Assembly (NCBI GenBank): GCA_003175865.1
Contig: PSRF01000255.1
Location: 1-5,069 of the forward strand
Length of the DNA stretch: 5,069 nucleotides
DNA from: Blastocatellia bacterium
Lineage (GTDB): Bacteria > Acidobacteriota > Blastocatellia > Pyrinomonadales > Pyrinomonadaceae
Direction of reading: 5' to 3'
Of the stretch, positions 1-5,034 are shown in pieces. Numbering within the stretch: the stretch's first letter is position 1; every line of letters starts with the position of its first letter. A program made the position numbers and the translations under genes. The notes beneath the pieces were generated by a model. That model did not search any database and was not told the DNA's origin. It worked only from the letters and a program-made list of their open reading frames with translations.

Positions 1-27
1 AAATGAAAAGTAATTGAGTGGTAGCTA

Positions 28-55
28 CCCGTCGCTACTGCTCTGAGTTTCTTAG
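28..55 (-). repeat. Possible degenerate REP-like half-site
   Basis: Read on the minus strand, this stretch aligns without gaps to the half-site of the palindromes at 781-870 and 4471-4578, with about 19 of 28 positions equal. The best part is GAGCAGTAGCGAC against GAGCGGTAGCGAC (12 of 13). The GTAG-like 5' end is reduced to CTAA. No inverted partner is visible, but the window begins just to the left, so it may be cut off. It could be a decayed relic or a chance match. Confidence 0.3.
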
Positions 56-134
56 CTTCGCCACATTTCATTTTGAATGCCGCAACAACTATGCCCTCCC
101 GGAACTGTGATCTGTCTGAAATCTAGTTGCTAGT

Positions 135-203
135 AACTCTGAGGCTTGCGCTTTTTCCCCCATGTTCTGTGCAAGGTTACGCAATGAAACCTTGCTCAGA
201 GTT
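135..203. repeat. 9-bp inverted repeat AACTCTGAG / CTCAGAGTT
   Basis: AACTCTGAG at 135-143 is the exact reverse complement of CTCAGAGTT at 195-203. The right arm touches the right arm of the 171-195 palindrome, sharing base 195, so the two repeats are nested and could stack as DNA or RNA structures. The sequence lies upstream of the predicted transcription start at about 313, which favours a DNA-level role (protein binding) over an RNA leader. The function is unknown. Confidence 0.4.
171..195. promoter_or_regulatory. Perfect palindrome, candidate enhancer (UAS) for an NtrC-type activator
   Basis: GCAAGGTT (171-178) and AACCTTGC (188-195) form a perfect 8-bp inverted repeat with a 9-nt spacer. 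There is no T-tract on either side, so it is not an intrinsic terminator. Its centre at about 183 lies near -130 relative to the start predicted for the sigma-54 promoter at 287-302. Enhancer sites of NtrC-family activators are known to be dyads usually found about 80-200 bp upstream of such promoters. The same window encodes such an activator, so binding by it is a reasonable inference, but I see no second copy of the site and cannot prove which protein binds. Confidence 0.5.
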
Positions 204-286
204 CAAGCTCAGCCTGTACAGTTTGCAACACTCCGTAAACCGCTGATCCGCAAATGGACCACTATTCGAAAACTATCGTCGCCGGA

Positions 287-302
287 GGGCATATGTCTTG
301 CA
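287..302 (+). promoter_or_regulatory. Sigma-54 (RpoN) -24/-12 promoter upstream of the PNPOx-like gene
   Basis: The sequence GGGCATATGTCTTGCA matches the RpoN consensus TGGCACG-N4-TTGCW: GGCA at 288-291, and TTGCA at 298-302, with the invariant GG (288-289) and GC (300-301) separated by exactly 10 bases. Mismatches are the leading T and the CG after GGCA. With C301 as -12 the start falls near G313, giving a leader of about 39 nt that contains the Shine-Dalgarno sequence at 335-342 and ends at the ATG at 352. This geometry agrees with the chosen gene start. Dependence on the regulator encoded at 2812-4236 is inferred from proximity and family. Confidence 0.65.
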
Positions 303-334
303 ACTTATTGCTGTGCCGAAGTCTAAGCACAATC

Positions 335-342
335 AAGGTGGG
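335..342 (+). promoter_or_regulatory. Ribosome binding site deciding the ATG start at 352
   Basis: AAGGTGGG resembles AAGGAGG and ends 9 bases before the ATG at 352. The longer alternative start, TTG at 298, lies inside the -12 element of the predicted sigma-54 promoter and lacks a comparable site, so 352 is preferred. Confidence 0.7.
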
Positions 343-351
343 AACACTTCG

Positions 352-771
352 ATGGTTATTCAACTTCCCGAATCAGAAGCGCGTGCAATGTTGGAACGAG
401 GCAAAGTCGCGAGGCTCGGTTGCATCGTCAATGGTGATCCATACATCGTACCTATCAACTACTTCATGAAAGACGGTCGAGCTTATTCACACTCTTTGCC
501 CGGATTGAAAGTAGATGCTTTGAGACTTAATCCACGTGCTTGTCTACAGGCTGATGAAATCAATAGCGACTTCGAATGGCGCAGCGTGATTGGCTTTGGT
601 GAATTTGAAGAGATTACAGAACCCTCGATGAGAGAACAGATACTTGGACAATTGTTGCTGAGATTTCCAAGACTCACCCCTGTAGAGGCAGCAATCGCGA
701 CGGACATTGATACGCCCCCGATTATTGTCTTTGCAATTAAGATTGAGCGAGTGACTGCAGTGGGTGAGTGA
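352..771 (+). CDS. PNPOx-like flavin-binding split-barrel protein (NimA/COG3467 type)
   Basis: A protein of 139 residues, a normal length for small single-domain members of the pyridoxamine 5'-phosphate oxidase-like split-barrel group that includes NimA-type proteins. Visible family marks are the N-terminal segment GKVARLGCIV (17-26), PYIVPINYF (30-38), the YSHSLPGLK loop (45-53), LRLNPRACLQADEI (57-70), the WRSVIGFGEFEEI strand (76-88) and a C-terminal PPIIVFAIKIERV strand (122-134). Relatives are cytoplasmic dimers that bind FMN or a related flavin and often reduce small molecules, nitroimidazoles in the NimA case; the substrate here cannot be told. It is very unlikely to be the true PdxH enzyme, which is longer and has different phosphate-binding residues. 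No signal peptide or membrane segment is seen. The start at 352 rests on the Shine-Dalgarno sequence, on the predicted transcription start near 313, and on family similarity beginning about there. The gene is monocistronic and converges with the kinase gene. Confidence 0.85.
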   Translation: MVIQLPESEARAMLERGKVARLGCIVNGDPYIVPINYFMKDGRAYSHSLPGLKVDALRLNPRACLQADEINSDFEWRSVIGFGEFEEITEPSMREQILGQLLLRFPRLTPVEAAIATDIDTPPIIVFAIKIERVTAVGE

Positions 772-780
772 ATCTGCAAT

Positions 781-870
781 ATGGAGAACCGAGAACGGTA
801 GCGACCGCATATCGGGAAGTGTTATGTTGATTTTCGTATCCGGTCGCTATCGCTCTCGGTTCTCTACGTG
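781..870. repeat. REP/REPIN-like long inverted repeat, copy 1
   Basis: Arms 784-807 and 841-864 are 24 nt long and are inverted copies with two mismatches, around a 33-nt spacer. Each arm carries GAGAACCGAGA, CG and TAGCGACCG. The right arm read on the minus strand starts with GTAG (864-867), while the left arm has a degenerate ATGG there. A GTAG or GGAG tetranucleotide before an imperfect hairpin is a known hallmark of REPs mobilised by REP-associated tyrosine transposases (RAYT). The element fills the gap between two convergent genes, ending 1 nt before the kinase stop codon, so both transcripts would end in a long hairpin. No T-tract follows on either strand, so it is not a classical terminator; 3'-end protection is possible. 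No transposase is encoded in the window. Confidence 0.8.
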
Positions 871-871
871 A

Positions 872-2809
872 CTACTTCCCAGACAAAACTTCTCCTAGCG
901 CCTTTAACAGCTTTTCAGCGGTGTACGGCTTACTGAGGAATATCTTCACGCCTTCCAGAGCTGCCTCCCCTGCCCTTTGGCCAGCAGTTAATCCGCTGGC
1001 TGCGATGATCTTGACTGTCGGATCCATCTTTAGCAGCGCGCGAATTGTGGCTGGACCATCCATGAATGGCATGAGCATATCTGTCAATACAGCGGCAATG
1101 TTGTCTCGATGTTCAGCATATAGCGCGACAGCTTCAGTGCCATCAGCTGCAGTAAGCACACGGTAACCGAAAGCTTCCAACGTGCTGGCGGTGATCTGTC
1201 GAATGGTTTCTTCGTCGTCGATAACCAGAATCAACTCCCCATGACCAGTCGGTAAATCCGTTCGCGGTGGAATGATTCCGGTCTCTTCTTCAGATTGCAG
1301 CGCCGGGAAGTAGATAGCAAACTGGCTGCCTTTGCCCAGTTCGCTGTAAACATTCACAAAGCCGCCGTGACTCTTAACTATCGTCAGGACAGTTGAAAGT
1401 CCGAGACCTGTCCCTTTCGTCATGTCTTTCGTTGTGAAGAACGGTTCGAATATGCGACCCATCACTTCAGGTGACATGCCTGTGCCTGTATCAGCAACTA
1501 TTAACACAACAAATCTGCCAGGCTTCGCTTCAAGATGCATACGAGCGTAGTTTTCATCCACGTACACATTTTCCACTTTCAAAGAGAGATTACCGCCACT
1601 CGGCATCGCGTCACGTGCGTTCACGCATAAGTTCAATAAGACCTGGTGCACTTGAGTGGCATCAGCGGAGATAAGCCAGAGATCCGGGGGTATTTGAAAC
1701 ACTAACTCGATGGACTTCGGTAGTGTTTCCGACATGATCTTGACGACCTCTTTTACTATATGCTTTGGCTGAAGTGTGACGCGCTCACCTTCGAGACCGC
1801 GAGCAAACGACAAAACCTGCCTGATCATATTGCCGCCACGCTCTGCGTTTGTTTCGAGCAGCTCAAGCAACTGACGACTGCTTTCGTCTCTGGCTTTCAT
1901 CTTCAACATCTGTACTGACAAAAGAATCGGAGCCAGCACATTGTTTAGATCGTGTGCAATTCCGCCTGCGAGCGTACCGATCGACTCCATGCGTTGAGCA
2001 CGTAGAAATTGCGTCTCAATTCTCTTCCGTTCGGTTACGTCGGTGTTGATGATGAGAATTGACGAGGGTTTTCCATGTTCGTCGCGCACGAGCGACCATC
2101 TACACTCGCAAATGATTTCCGAACCGTCTCGACGTATCTGTCGAATCTCGCCACTCCACTCACCCTTCTCAAGCACTAGCTGTCGTGCGGCTTCATAAAT
2201 TGGAGGAACTTGTCTGAACAACAACTCTCTTGCGTCTTTACCGACAGCTTCATCGCTGGTCCAGCCGTACATTCGCTCCGCACCCTTGTTCCAGAACTCG
2301 ATTGTCTGATCTAGACTCCGCACCATGATCGCGTCCTGGGCCTTCTCCAGAAGTGCGGCCTGTTGACTTACCTGTTGTTCGGCGGCTTTACGTTCTGTGA
2401 TGTCGTAACGGATGGCGATGTACTGATAAGGTTTCCCTTCCTCGTTCAGAAACGGAACAATCGTTGTATCCACCCAGTAGAAGCTTCCATCCTTTGCCCG
2501 GTTCTTGATTTCCCCGCGCCACACCTTGCCACTTGCAATCGTGGTCCAAAGATTTTTGATGAACTCTTTTGGGTGATAGCCAGAGTTGATAATGCGGTGA
2601 TCCTGACCAAGCAACTCTTGCCGCGTGTATTTTGAAATCTGGCAGAACTTGTCGTTTGCGTAGTTAATGATGCCGCGTTGATCGGTGATAGCAACAATCG
2701 CCGATTCATCAAGAGCAAACTTGATGTCAGCCAGTTCTTTTAGCGAACGATCGAGAGCTTCCTGGGTTGTGAGATCGGCGTCGCGCCTGAGAGGAATGTC
2801 TACTTTCAT
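872..2809 (-). CDS. Soluble PAS-PAS hybrid histidine kinase with C-terminal receiver
   Basis: A protein of 645 residues with the order PAS1 (about 30-140, ending in the PAC-like DITERK), PAS2 (about 150-262, ending DVTERK), HisKA, HATPase and receiver. The phosphoacceptor is H286 in GGIAHDLNN. ATP-binding motifs are the N box NLCVNARDAM (N397), G1 DTGTGM (D440), the F box EPFFTTK and G2 GTGLGLS (466-472). The receiver (about 526-642) has acidic D531-D532, phosphoacceptor D577, S605 and K627, so it looks active. There is no signal peptide or membrane helix, so it should sense a cytoplasmic cue; the PAS ligand cannot be told. The gene follows the response regulator gene after 2 nt. No Shine-Dalgarno sequence precedes the ATG (the region reads GGCTCCTTAATC), so translation is probably coupled to that gene. 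The kinase very likely phosphorylates the adjacent NtrC-type regulator; its own receiver may act as a relay, a sink or a feedback module. Confidence 0.96.
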   Translation of the reverse strand: MKVDIPLRRDADLTTQEALDRSLKELADIKFALDESAIVAITDQRGIINYANDKFCQISKYTRQELLGQDHRIINSGYHPKEFIKNLWTTIASGKVWRGEIKNRAKDGSFYWVDTTIVPFLNEEGKPYQYIAIRYDITERKAAEQQVSQQAALLEKAQDAIMVRSLDQTIEFWNKGAERMYGWTSDEAVGKDARELLFRQVPPIYEAARQLVLEKGEWSGEIRQIRRDGSEIICECRWSLVRDEHGKPSSILIINTDVTERKRIETQFLRAQRMESIGTLAGGIAHDLNNVLAPILLSVQMLKMKARDESSRQLLELLETNAERGGNMIRQVLSFARGLEGERVTLQPKHIVKEVVKIMSETLPKSIELVFQIPPDLWLISADATQVHQVLLNLCVNARDAMPSGGNLSLKVENVYVDENYARMHLEAKPGRFVVLIVADTGTGMSPEVMGRIFEPFFTTKDMTKGTGLGLSTVLTIVKSHGGFVNVYSELGKGSQFAIYFPALQSEEETGIIPPRTDLPTGHGELILVIDDEETIRQITASTLEAFGYRVLTAADGTEAVALYAEHRDNIAAVLTDMLMPFMDGPATIRALLKMDPTVKIIAASGLTAGQRAGEAALEGVKIFLSKPYTAEKLLKALGEVLSGK

Positions 2810-2811
2810 GA

Positions 2812-4236
2812 TTAAGGAGCCGATTCAGATGCTACTTTTTCGGTGCCTTCGAGCTTCTTGAGTCGATATCTCAATTGGTCACGTGAGATGCCCAATAATT
2901 CAGCCGCTCGTGTTTGGTTTCCCTCACTACGATCGATTGCTTGTTTTACAAACGACATTTCTACCTCGTCGAGACTGAGCCCTTCAGGCGGTAACGCGAA
3001 ACGATTAGCACCATCCCCAGTACCCGCTGCCTGACCATGCGGACTAGCTTCTCCGGTTAAACTTCGCGGCAGATATGCCATCGTAACACGGTCGCTATCT
3101 TCAAGAATCAACGCGCGTTCGATGACGTTGCGCAACTCCCGCACGTTGCCCGGCCACGCATAACGACGAAATGCGGTTGCCACGTCGGGCGATAAGCTCG
3201 TGATCTTTCTCTTCAAACGTAATCTGCTCCCCATGGTGTTGATGTAGTGCTGGGCCAACAGTAATACGTCGTCTCCGCGTGCGCGCAACGGCGGAATGTC
3301 GATTTGGATAATCGATAAACGATAGTAAAGGTCCAAACGGAAGCGGCCGCCTTCACTTTCAGTCTTGAGATCACGATTTGACGCCGCGATGACTCGCACG
3401 TCCAAGGGGATGTCTTTCAAACCACCGACGCGACGAAACGCGCCTTCTTCGAGAACGCGCAGCAACTTCGCCTGCAGCGACAGTTCGAGTTCACCAATCT
3501 CATCGAGCAGTAACGTACCGCCCTCGGCTTGTTCGAAGAGTCCTTCCTTTCTGGCTTTCGCGTCTGTGAACGCACCTTTTTCGTAACCAAACAATTCTGA
3601 TTCGATGAGTGTCGCGGGCAAAGCGGCGCAGTTGATGGCAACGAACGGTCGTTCAGCTCTGCGCGATCCATAGTGGATGGCCTTTGCAACGAGGTCCTTT
3701 CCTGTTCCTGACTCACCTTGCAACAGAACAGAAGAGACTTCGCTCTCGGCGACCTTCGCCGCGAGGTTCAGCATACTCTGCATGGCAGGTGACTGACCTA
3801 CGATCTGATTGAAACTGAAAAGTTCTGCACGTTCTCTGCGAACTTGATCGACTTCACGTCTTAGTTGTTGCGCTTCGATTCCGTTCCGCAGTGTCACACG
3901 CAGCTCTTCAAGATTTAGTGGCTTCGCAATGAAATCGTAAGCACCACCTCGCAATGCAGAAATCGTGTTGTCGATCATCACGTTACCAGTAATCATTATG
4001 ACAACCGCTTCAGGCTGCTGTGTCTTGATGCTTCGCAGGACGTCCAAACCGGAGCCATCTGGAAGATCGATATCTAAAAGTACTGCTGTGGGCTGTTCCA
4101 GCTCGAATTGCGTCAGCGCTTCAGACACTGTTGCGGCCTCCAAGGCGGTGAACTGCCACAAACGCAGCGCTTCTGAGAGGGACAGACGGATAGCAAGATC
4201 GTCGTCAACGATTAAGACTTTGTCTTTTGCTTTCAG
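2812..4236 (-). CDS. NtrC-family sigma-54-dependent response regulator (REC-AAA+-Fis HTH)
   Basis: With a CTG start at 4236 the protein has 474 residues, typical for the NtrC/AtoC/ZraR group. The receiver (about 5-120) has DDD at 11-13, phosphoacceptor D55 in [12 protein letters not shown]83 and K105. The AAA+ domain (about 143-375) has Walker A GESGTGKD (174-181), the sigma-54 contact loop as GAFTDA (221-226) in place of GAFTGA, Walker [10 protein letters not shown] (D245, E246) and sensor [11 protein letters not shown] (361-369). A polar linker leads to a Fis-type helix-turn-helix (about 442-462, [21 protein letters not shown] broken here at RYR). The start is uncertain: the first conventional codon is TTG at 4161, but this would remove the DDD acidic pocket, and in-frame similarity clearly continues upstream as [12 protein letters not shown]. 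Between there and the in-frame stop at 4327-4329 no ATG, GTG or TTG is in frame; CTG at 4236 or ATT at 4242 remain. It is the first gene of an operon with the kinase and should activate sigma-54 promoters when phosphorylated. Confidence 0.96.
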   Translation of the reverse strand: MKAKDKVLIVDDDLAIRLSLSEALRLWQFTALEAATVSEALTQFELEQPTAVLLDIDLPDGSGLDVLRSIKTQQPEAVVIMITGNVMIDNTISALRGGAYDFIAKPLNLEELRVTLRNGIEAQQLRREVDQVRRERAELFSFNQIVGQSPAMQSMLNLAAKVAESEVSSVLLQGESGTGKDLVAKAIHYGSRRAERPFVAINCAALPATLIESELFGYEKGAFTDAKARKEGLFEQAEGGTLLLDEIGELELSLQAKLLRVLEEGAFRRVGGLKDIPLDVRVIAASNRDLKTESEGGRFRLDLYYRLSIIQIDIPPLRARGDDVLLLAQHYINTMGSRLRLKRKITSLSPDVATAFRRYAWPGNVRELRNVIERALILEDSDRVTMAYLPRSLTGEASPHGQAAGTGDGANRFALPPEGLSLDEVEMSFVKQAIDRSEGNQTRAAELLGISRDQLRYRLKKLEGTEKVASESAP

Positions 4237-4345
4237 GGAAATTACTGCTCGCTTTCTGTGATCTGGAATCCTTGTGAGTATACGTTTCGGGCCTCGTAGA
4301 GATGAGATGAAACAGCTACTACAGGATTACAACAACTGTCAGGCG

Positions 4346-4351
4346 ATTATA
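4346..4351 (-). promoter_or_regulatory. Sigma-70-like -10 box for the regulator-kinase operon
   Basis: The minus strand reads a perfect TATAAT here. The start would be near 4339, leaving a leader of about 100 nt before the regulator. The -35 region is poor (TTCCGT at 17-bp spacing) and there is no extended -10 TG. I found no GG-N10-GC sigma-54 site in the operon's upstream region, so the operon is probably not transcribed by sigma-54. Confidence 0.4.
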
Positions 4352-4470
4352 GTCGGAGAATTGACGAGACGGAAACGGGATTGCGAACAGGTAATGGCTT
4401 CTGACTGAAACCATCTTTGCGAATCCATACAAAGCACCAACTCAATAGCAATTATGATGCGGCAAACACA
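4352..4470. other. Upstream intergenic DNA, no gene seen
   Basis: Between the operon promoter and the second REP-like palindrome there is no convincing coding region; open frames on both strands are short and lack ribosome binding sites. The only mark is a poor sigma-54-like string on the minus strand near 4447-4462 (CGCA, spacer, TTGCT), in which the first G of the GG pair is missing. Confidence 0.5.
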
Positions 4471-4578
4471 TTCTAGTAGGAAACCGCGAGCGGTAACGAC
4501 CGGATGCACACTCCCATACCTATCGAACGCGATTGAGGGTGGCATCCGGTCGTTACCATTCGCGGTTCTCTACTAGAA
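4471..4578. repeat. REP/REPIN-like long inverted repeat, copy 2
   Basis: Arms 4471-4507 and 4542-4578 are 37 nt long and are inverted copies with four mismatches, around a 34-nt spacer. Both outer ends read TTCTAGTAG towards the centre and so contain GTAG, followed by AACCGCGA and then GGTAACGACCGGATGC. The core is shared with the repeat at 781-870, which shows a dispersed family. Within each arm, ACCGC-GA-GCGGT (perfect in the left arm) can form a small hairpin of its own, as in RAYT-linked REPs. It sits upstream of the regulator operon rather than between convergent genes. Confidence 0.85.
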
Positions 4579-4701
4579 ATGTCCAGAAAAGCAATATTCT
4601 CAACGTTCGGTGCGCAGAGACAACCTCAAACTGGCCCACTATCAATGGTGCAACCATCACCTTTGTCTGGGGAACCATTCGCGTACCTGCTAAAAGCAAC
4701 C
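4579..4701. other. Intergenic DNA with no supported gene
   Basis: An open frame on the plus strand begins at 4579 directly after the palindrome, but it has no Shine-Dalgarno sequence, its product looks like no protein I know, and it reads through the hairpin and terminator structures further right. I see no promoter or repeat in this part. Confidence 0.5.
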
Positions 4702-4739
4702 CGATGCTTCCTTAGATCAAAAGGAAGCATCGTTCTTTC
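4702..4739 (+). terminator. 12-bp perfect hairpin with T-rich tail
   Basis: CGATGCTTCCTT (4702-4713) pairs perfectly with AAGGAAGCATCG (4721-4732) around a 7-nt loop, followed on the plus strand by TTCTTTC. This resembles an intrinsic terminator for rightward transcripts, though no rightward gene is recognised before it. On the minus strand only a TTTT six bases away follows, so it could also be a weak back-up to the leftward terminator at 4744-4776. Confidence 0.5.
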
Positions 4740-4743
4740 GCTG

Positions 4744-4776
4744 AAAAAAAAGGGCGGGACCAAAGCGGCTTCGCCC
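4744..4776 (-). terminator. Intrinsic terminator facing left, with eight Ts
   Basis: On the minus strand GGGCG (4776-4772) and CGCCC (4756-4752) form a GC-only stem, followed at once by TTTTTTTT (4751-4744). A small AAG/CTT stem can form in the loop. It lies 23 nt beyond the stop of the small ORF at 4800-4931 and would end its transcript. An alternative 5-bp stem, AGCGG (4784-4780) with CCGCT (4768-4764), would enclose the GGGCG arm and compete with the terminator. Confidence 0.65.
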
Positions 4777-4799
4777 AAACCGCTCCGGCCCCCACCCAA

Positions 4800-4931
4800 T
4801 CAGCGGCGAACCGTAGGAGTTGCCGCCGTCCAGACCTGAACCGGACCGAGGTTCAGGTTAATGACCTTCACCAGATATAGATTCGTGCTAGTCGCACCCG
4901 GTCCACTTGTTGGCCTGTTGACAGTCCTCAT
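4800..4931 (-). CDS. Possible small protein of 43 residues, unrecognised
   Basis: ATG at 4931 is preceded by AAGGAG (4946-4941) at a 9-base spacing, the best Shine-Dalgarno sequence in the window, and the stop at 4800-4802 is followed by the leftward terminator. The product starts MRTVNRPTSGPG and continues with NLYLVKVINLNLGPVQVW (about 17-34), rich in V, T and N, with a basic end TVRR. It has no signal peptide or clear membrane helix, and I do not recognise the family. The coding region contains a perfect 9-bp hairpin (4834-4858). The ribosome site plus terminator make it a plausible transcription unit, but the length is short enough for chance. It could also be a leader peptide, a decayed gene or the coding part of a structured RNA. 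Confidence 0.4.
   Translation of the reverse strand: MRTVNRPTSGPGATSTNLYLVKVINLNLGPVQVWTAATPTVRR
4834..4858. repeat. Perfect 9-bp inverted repeat (hairpin)
   Basis: ACCTGAACC (4834-4842) and GGTTCAGGT (4850-4858) are exact reverse complements around GGACCGA. There is no T-tract, so it is not a terminator. It lies inside the minus-strand small ORF and just before a short plus-strand ATG frame at 4861, so it could be an RNA element of either strand or an operator. Confidence 0.5.
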
Positions 4932-5001
4932 CGCAGCCAACTCCTTTCGGGACTCAATCGTTTAAGCGGAACGCTGACACACCTACACCTTATTGATTCG
5001 A

Positions 5002-5034
5002 CTTGAGAAATCCTTGAGGAATTCTTGAGTGAGG
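5002..5034 (+). promoter_or_regulatory. Three CTTGAG direct repeats at 11-bp period, candidate operator
   Basis: CTTGAG starts at 5002, 5013 and 5024, each followed by a variable 5-nt segment (AAATC, GAATT, TGAGG). The exact 11-bp period, one helical turn, is how OmpR/PhoB-type regulators bind tandem half-sites, though the sequence is not the enterobacterial Pho box. The repeats lie about 70-100 bp upstream of the minus-strand small ORF and near the right edge, so they could control that ORF or a gene beyond the window. I see no convincing -10 box on either strand next to them. Confidence 0.5.

Noticed and set aside
1..71. Minus-strand frame beginning at ATG 71 and open to the left edge
   Set aside because: Only about 23 codons, no Shine-Dalgarno sequence, and it crosses the possible repeat relic. 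It cannot be judged without the left flank.
298..351. Longer PNPOx start at TTG 298
   Set aside because: This codon lies in the -12 element of the predicted promoter, the extra 18 residues show no family similarity, and the Shine-Dalgarno sequence at 335-342 points to ATG 352.
254..469. Open frame of 71 codons starting at ATG 254
   Set aside because: It overlaps the PNPOx-like gene in another frame, starts upstream of the predicted transcription start and has no family resemblance.
483..810. Minus-strand frames opposite the PNPOx-like gene (483-779 and 544-810)
   Set aside because: Antisense shadows without ribosome sites; one runs into the palindromic repeat.
4361..4396. TTGACG on the plus strand as a -35 box
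   Set aside because: No -10 box at 16-18 bp spacing and no rightward gene follows.
4447..4462. Sigma-54-like site on the minus strand upstream of the regulator operon
   Set aside because: TTGCT is present at the right distance, but the invariant GG is CG and the site is about 200 bp from the gene. The TATAAT at 4346-4351 is a better candidate.
4339..4545. Minus-strand frame of 68 codons upstream of the regulator
   Set aside because: It overlaps the -10 box and the palindrome arm and lacks a ribosome site or known domain.
4471..4578. CRISPR or IS terminal repeats
   Set aside because: There are only two inverted arms with one short spacer and no repeat array, and no transposase or target duplication is visible. 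REP-like pairing explains it better.
4579..4839. Plus-strand frame of 86 codons after the second palindrome, and the overlapping frame at 4533-4715
   Set aside because: No ribosome site, low-complexity product, and the frames run through a strong hairpin, a terminator T-tract and the palindrome arm.
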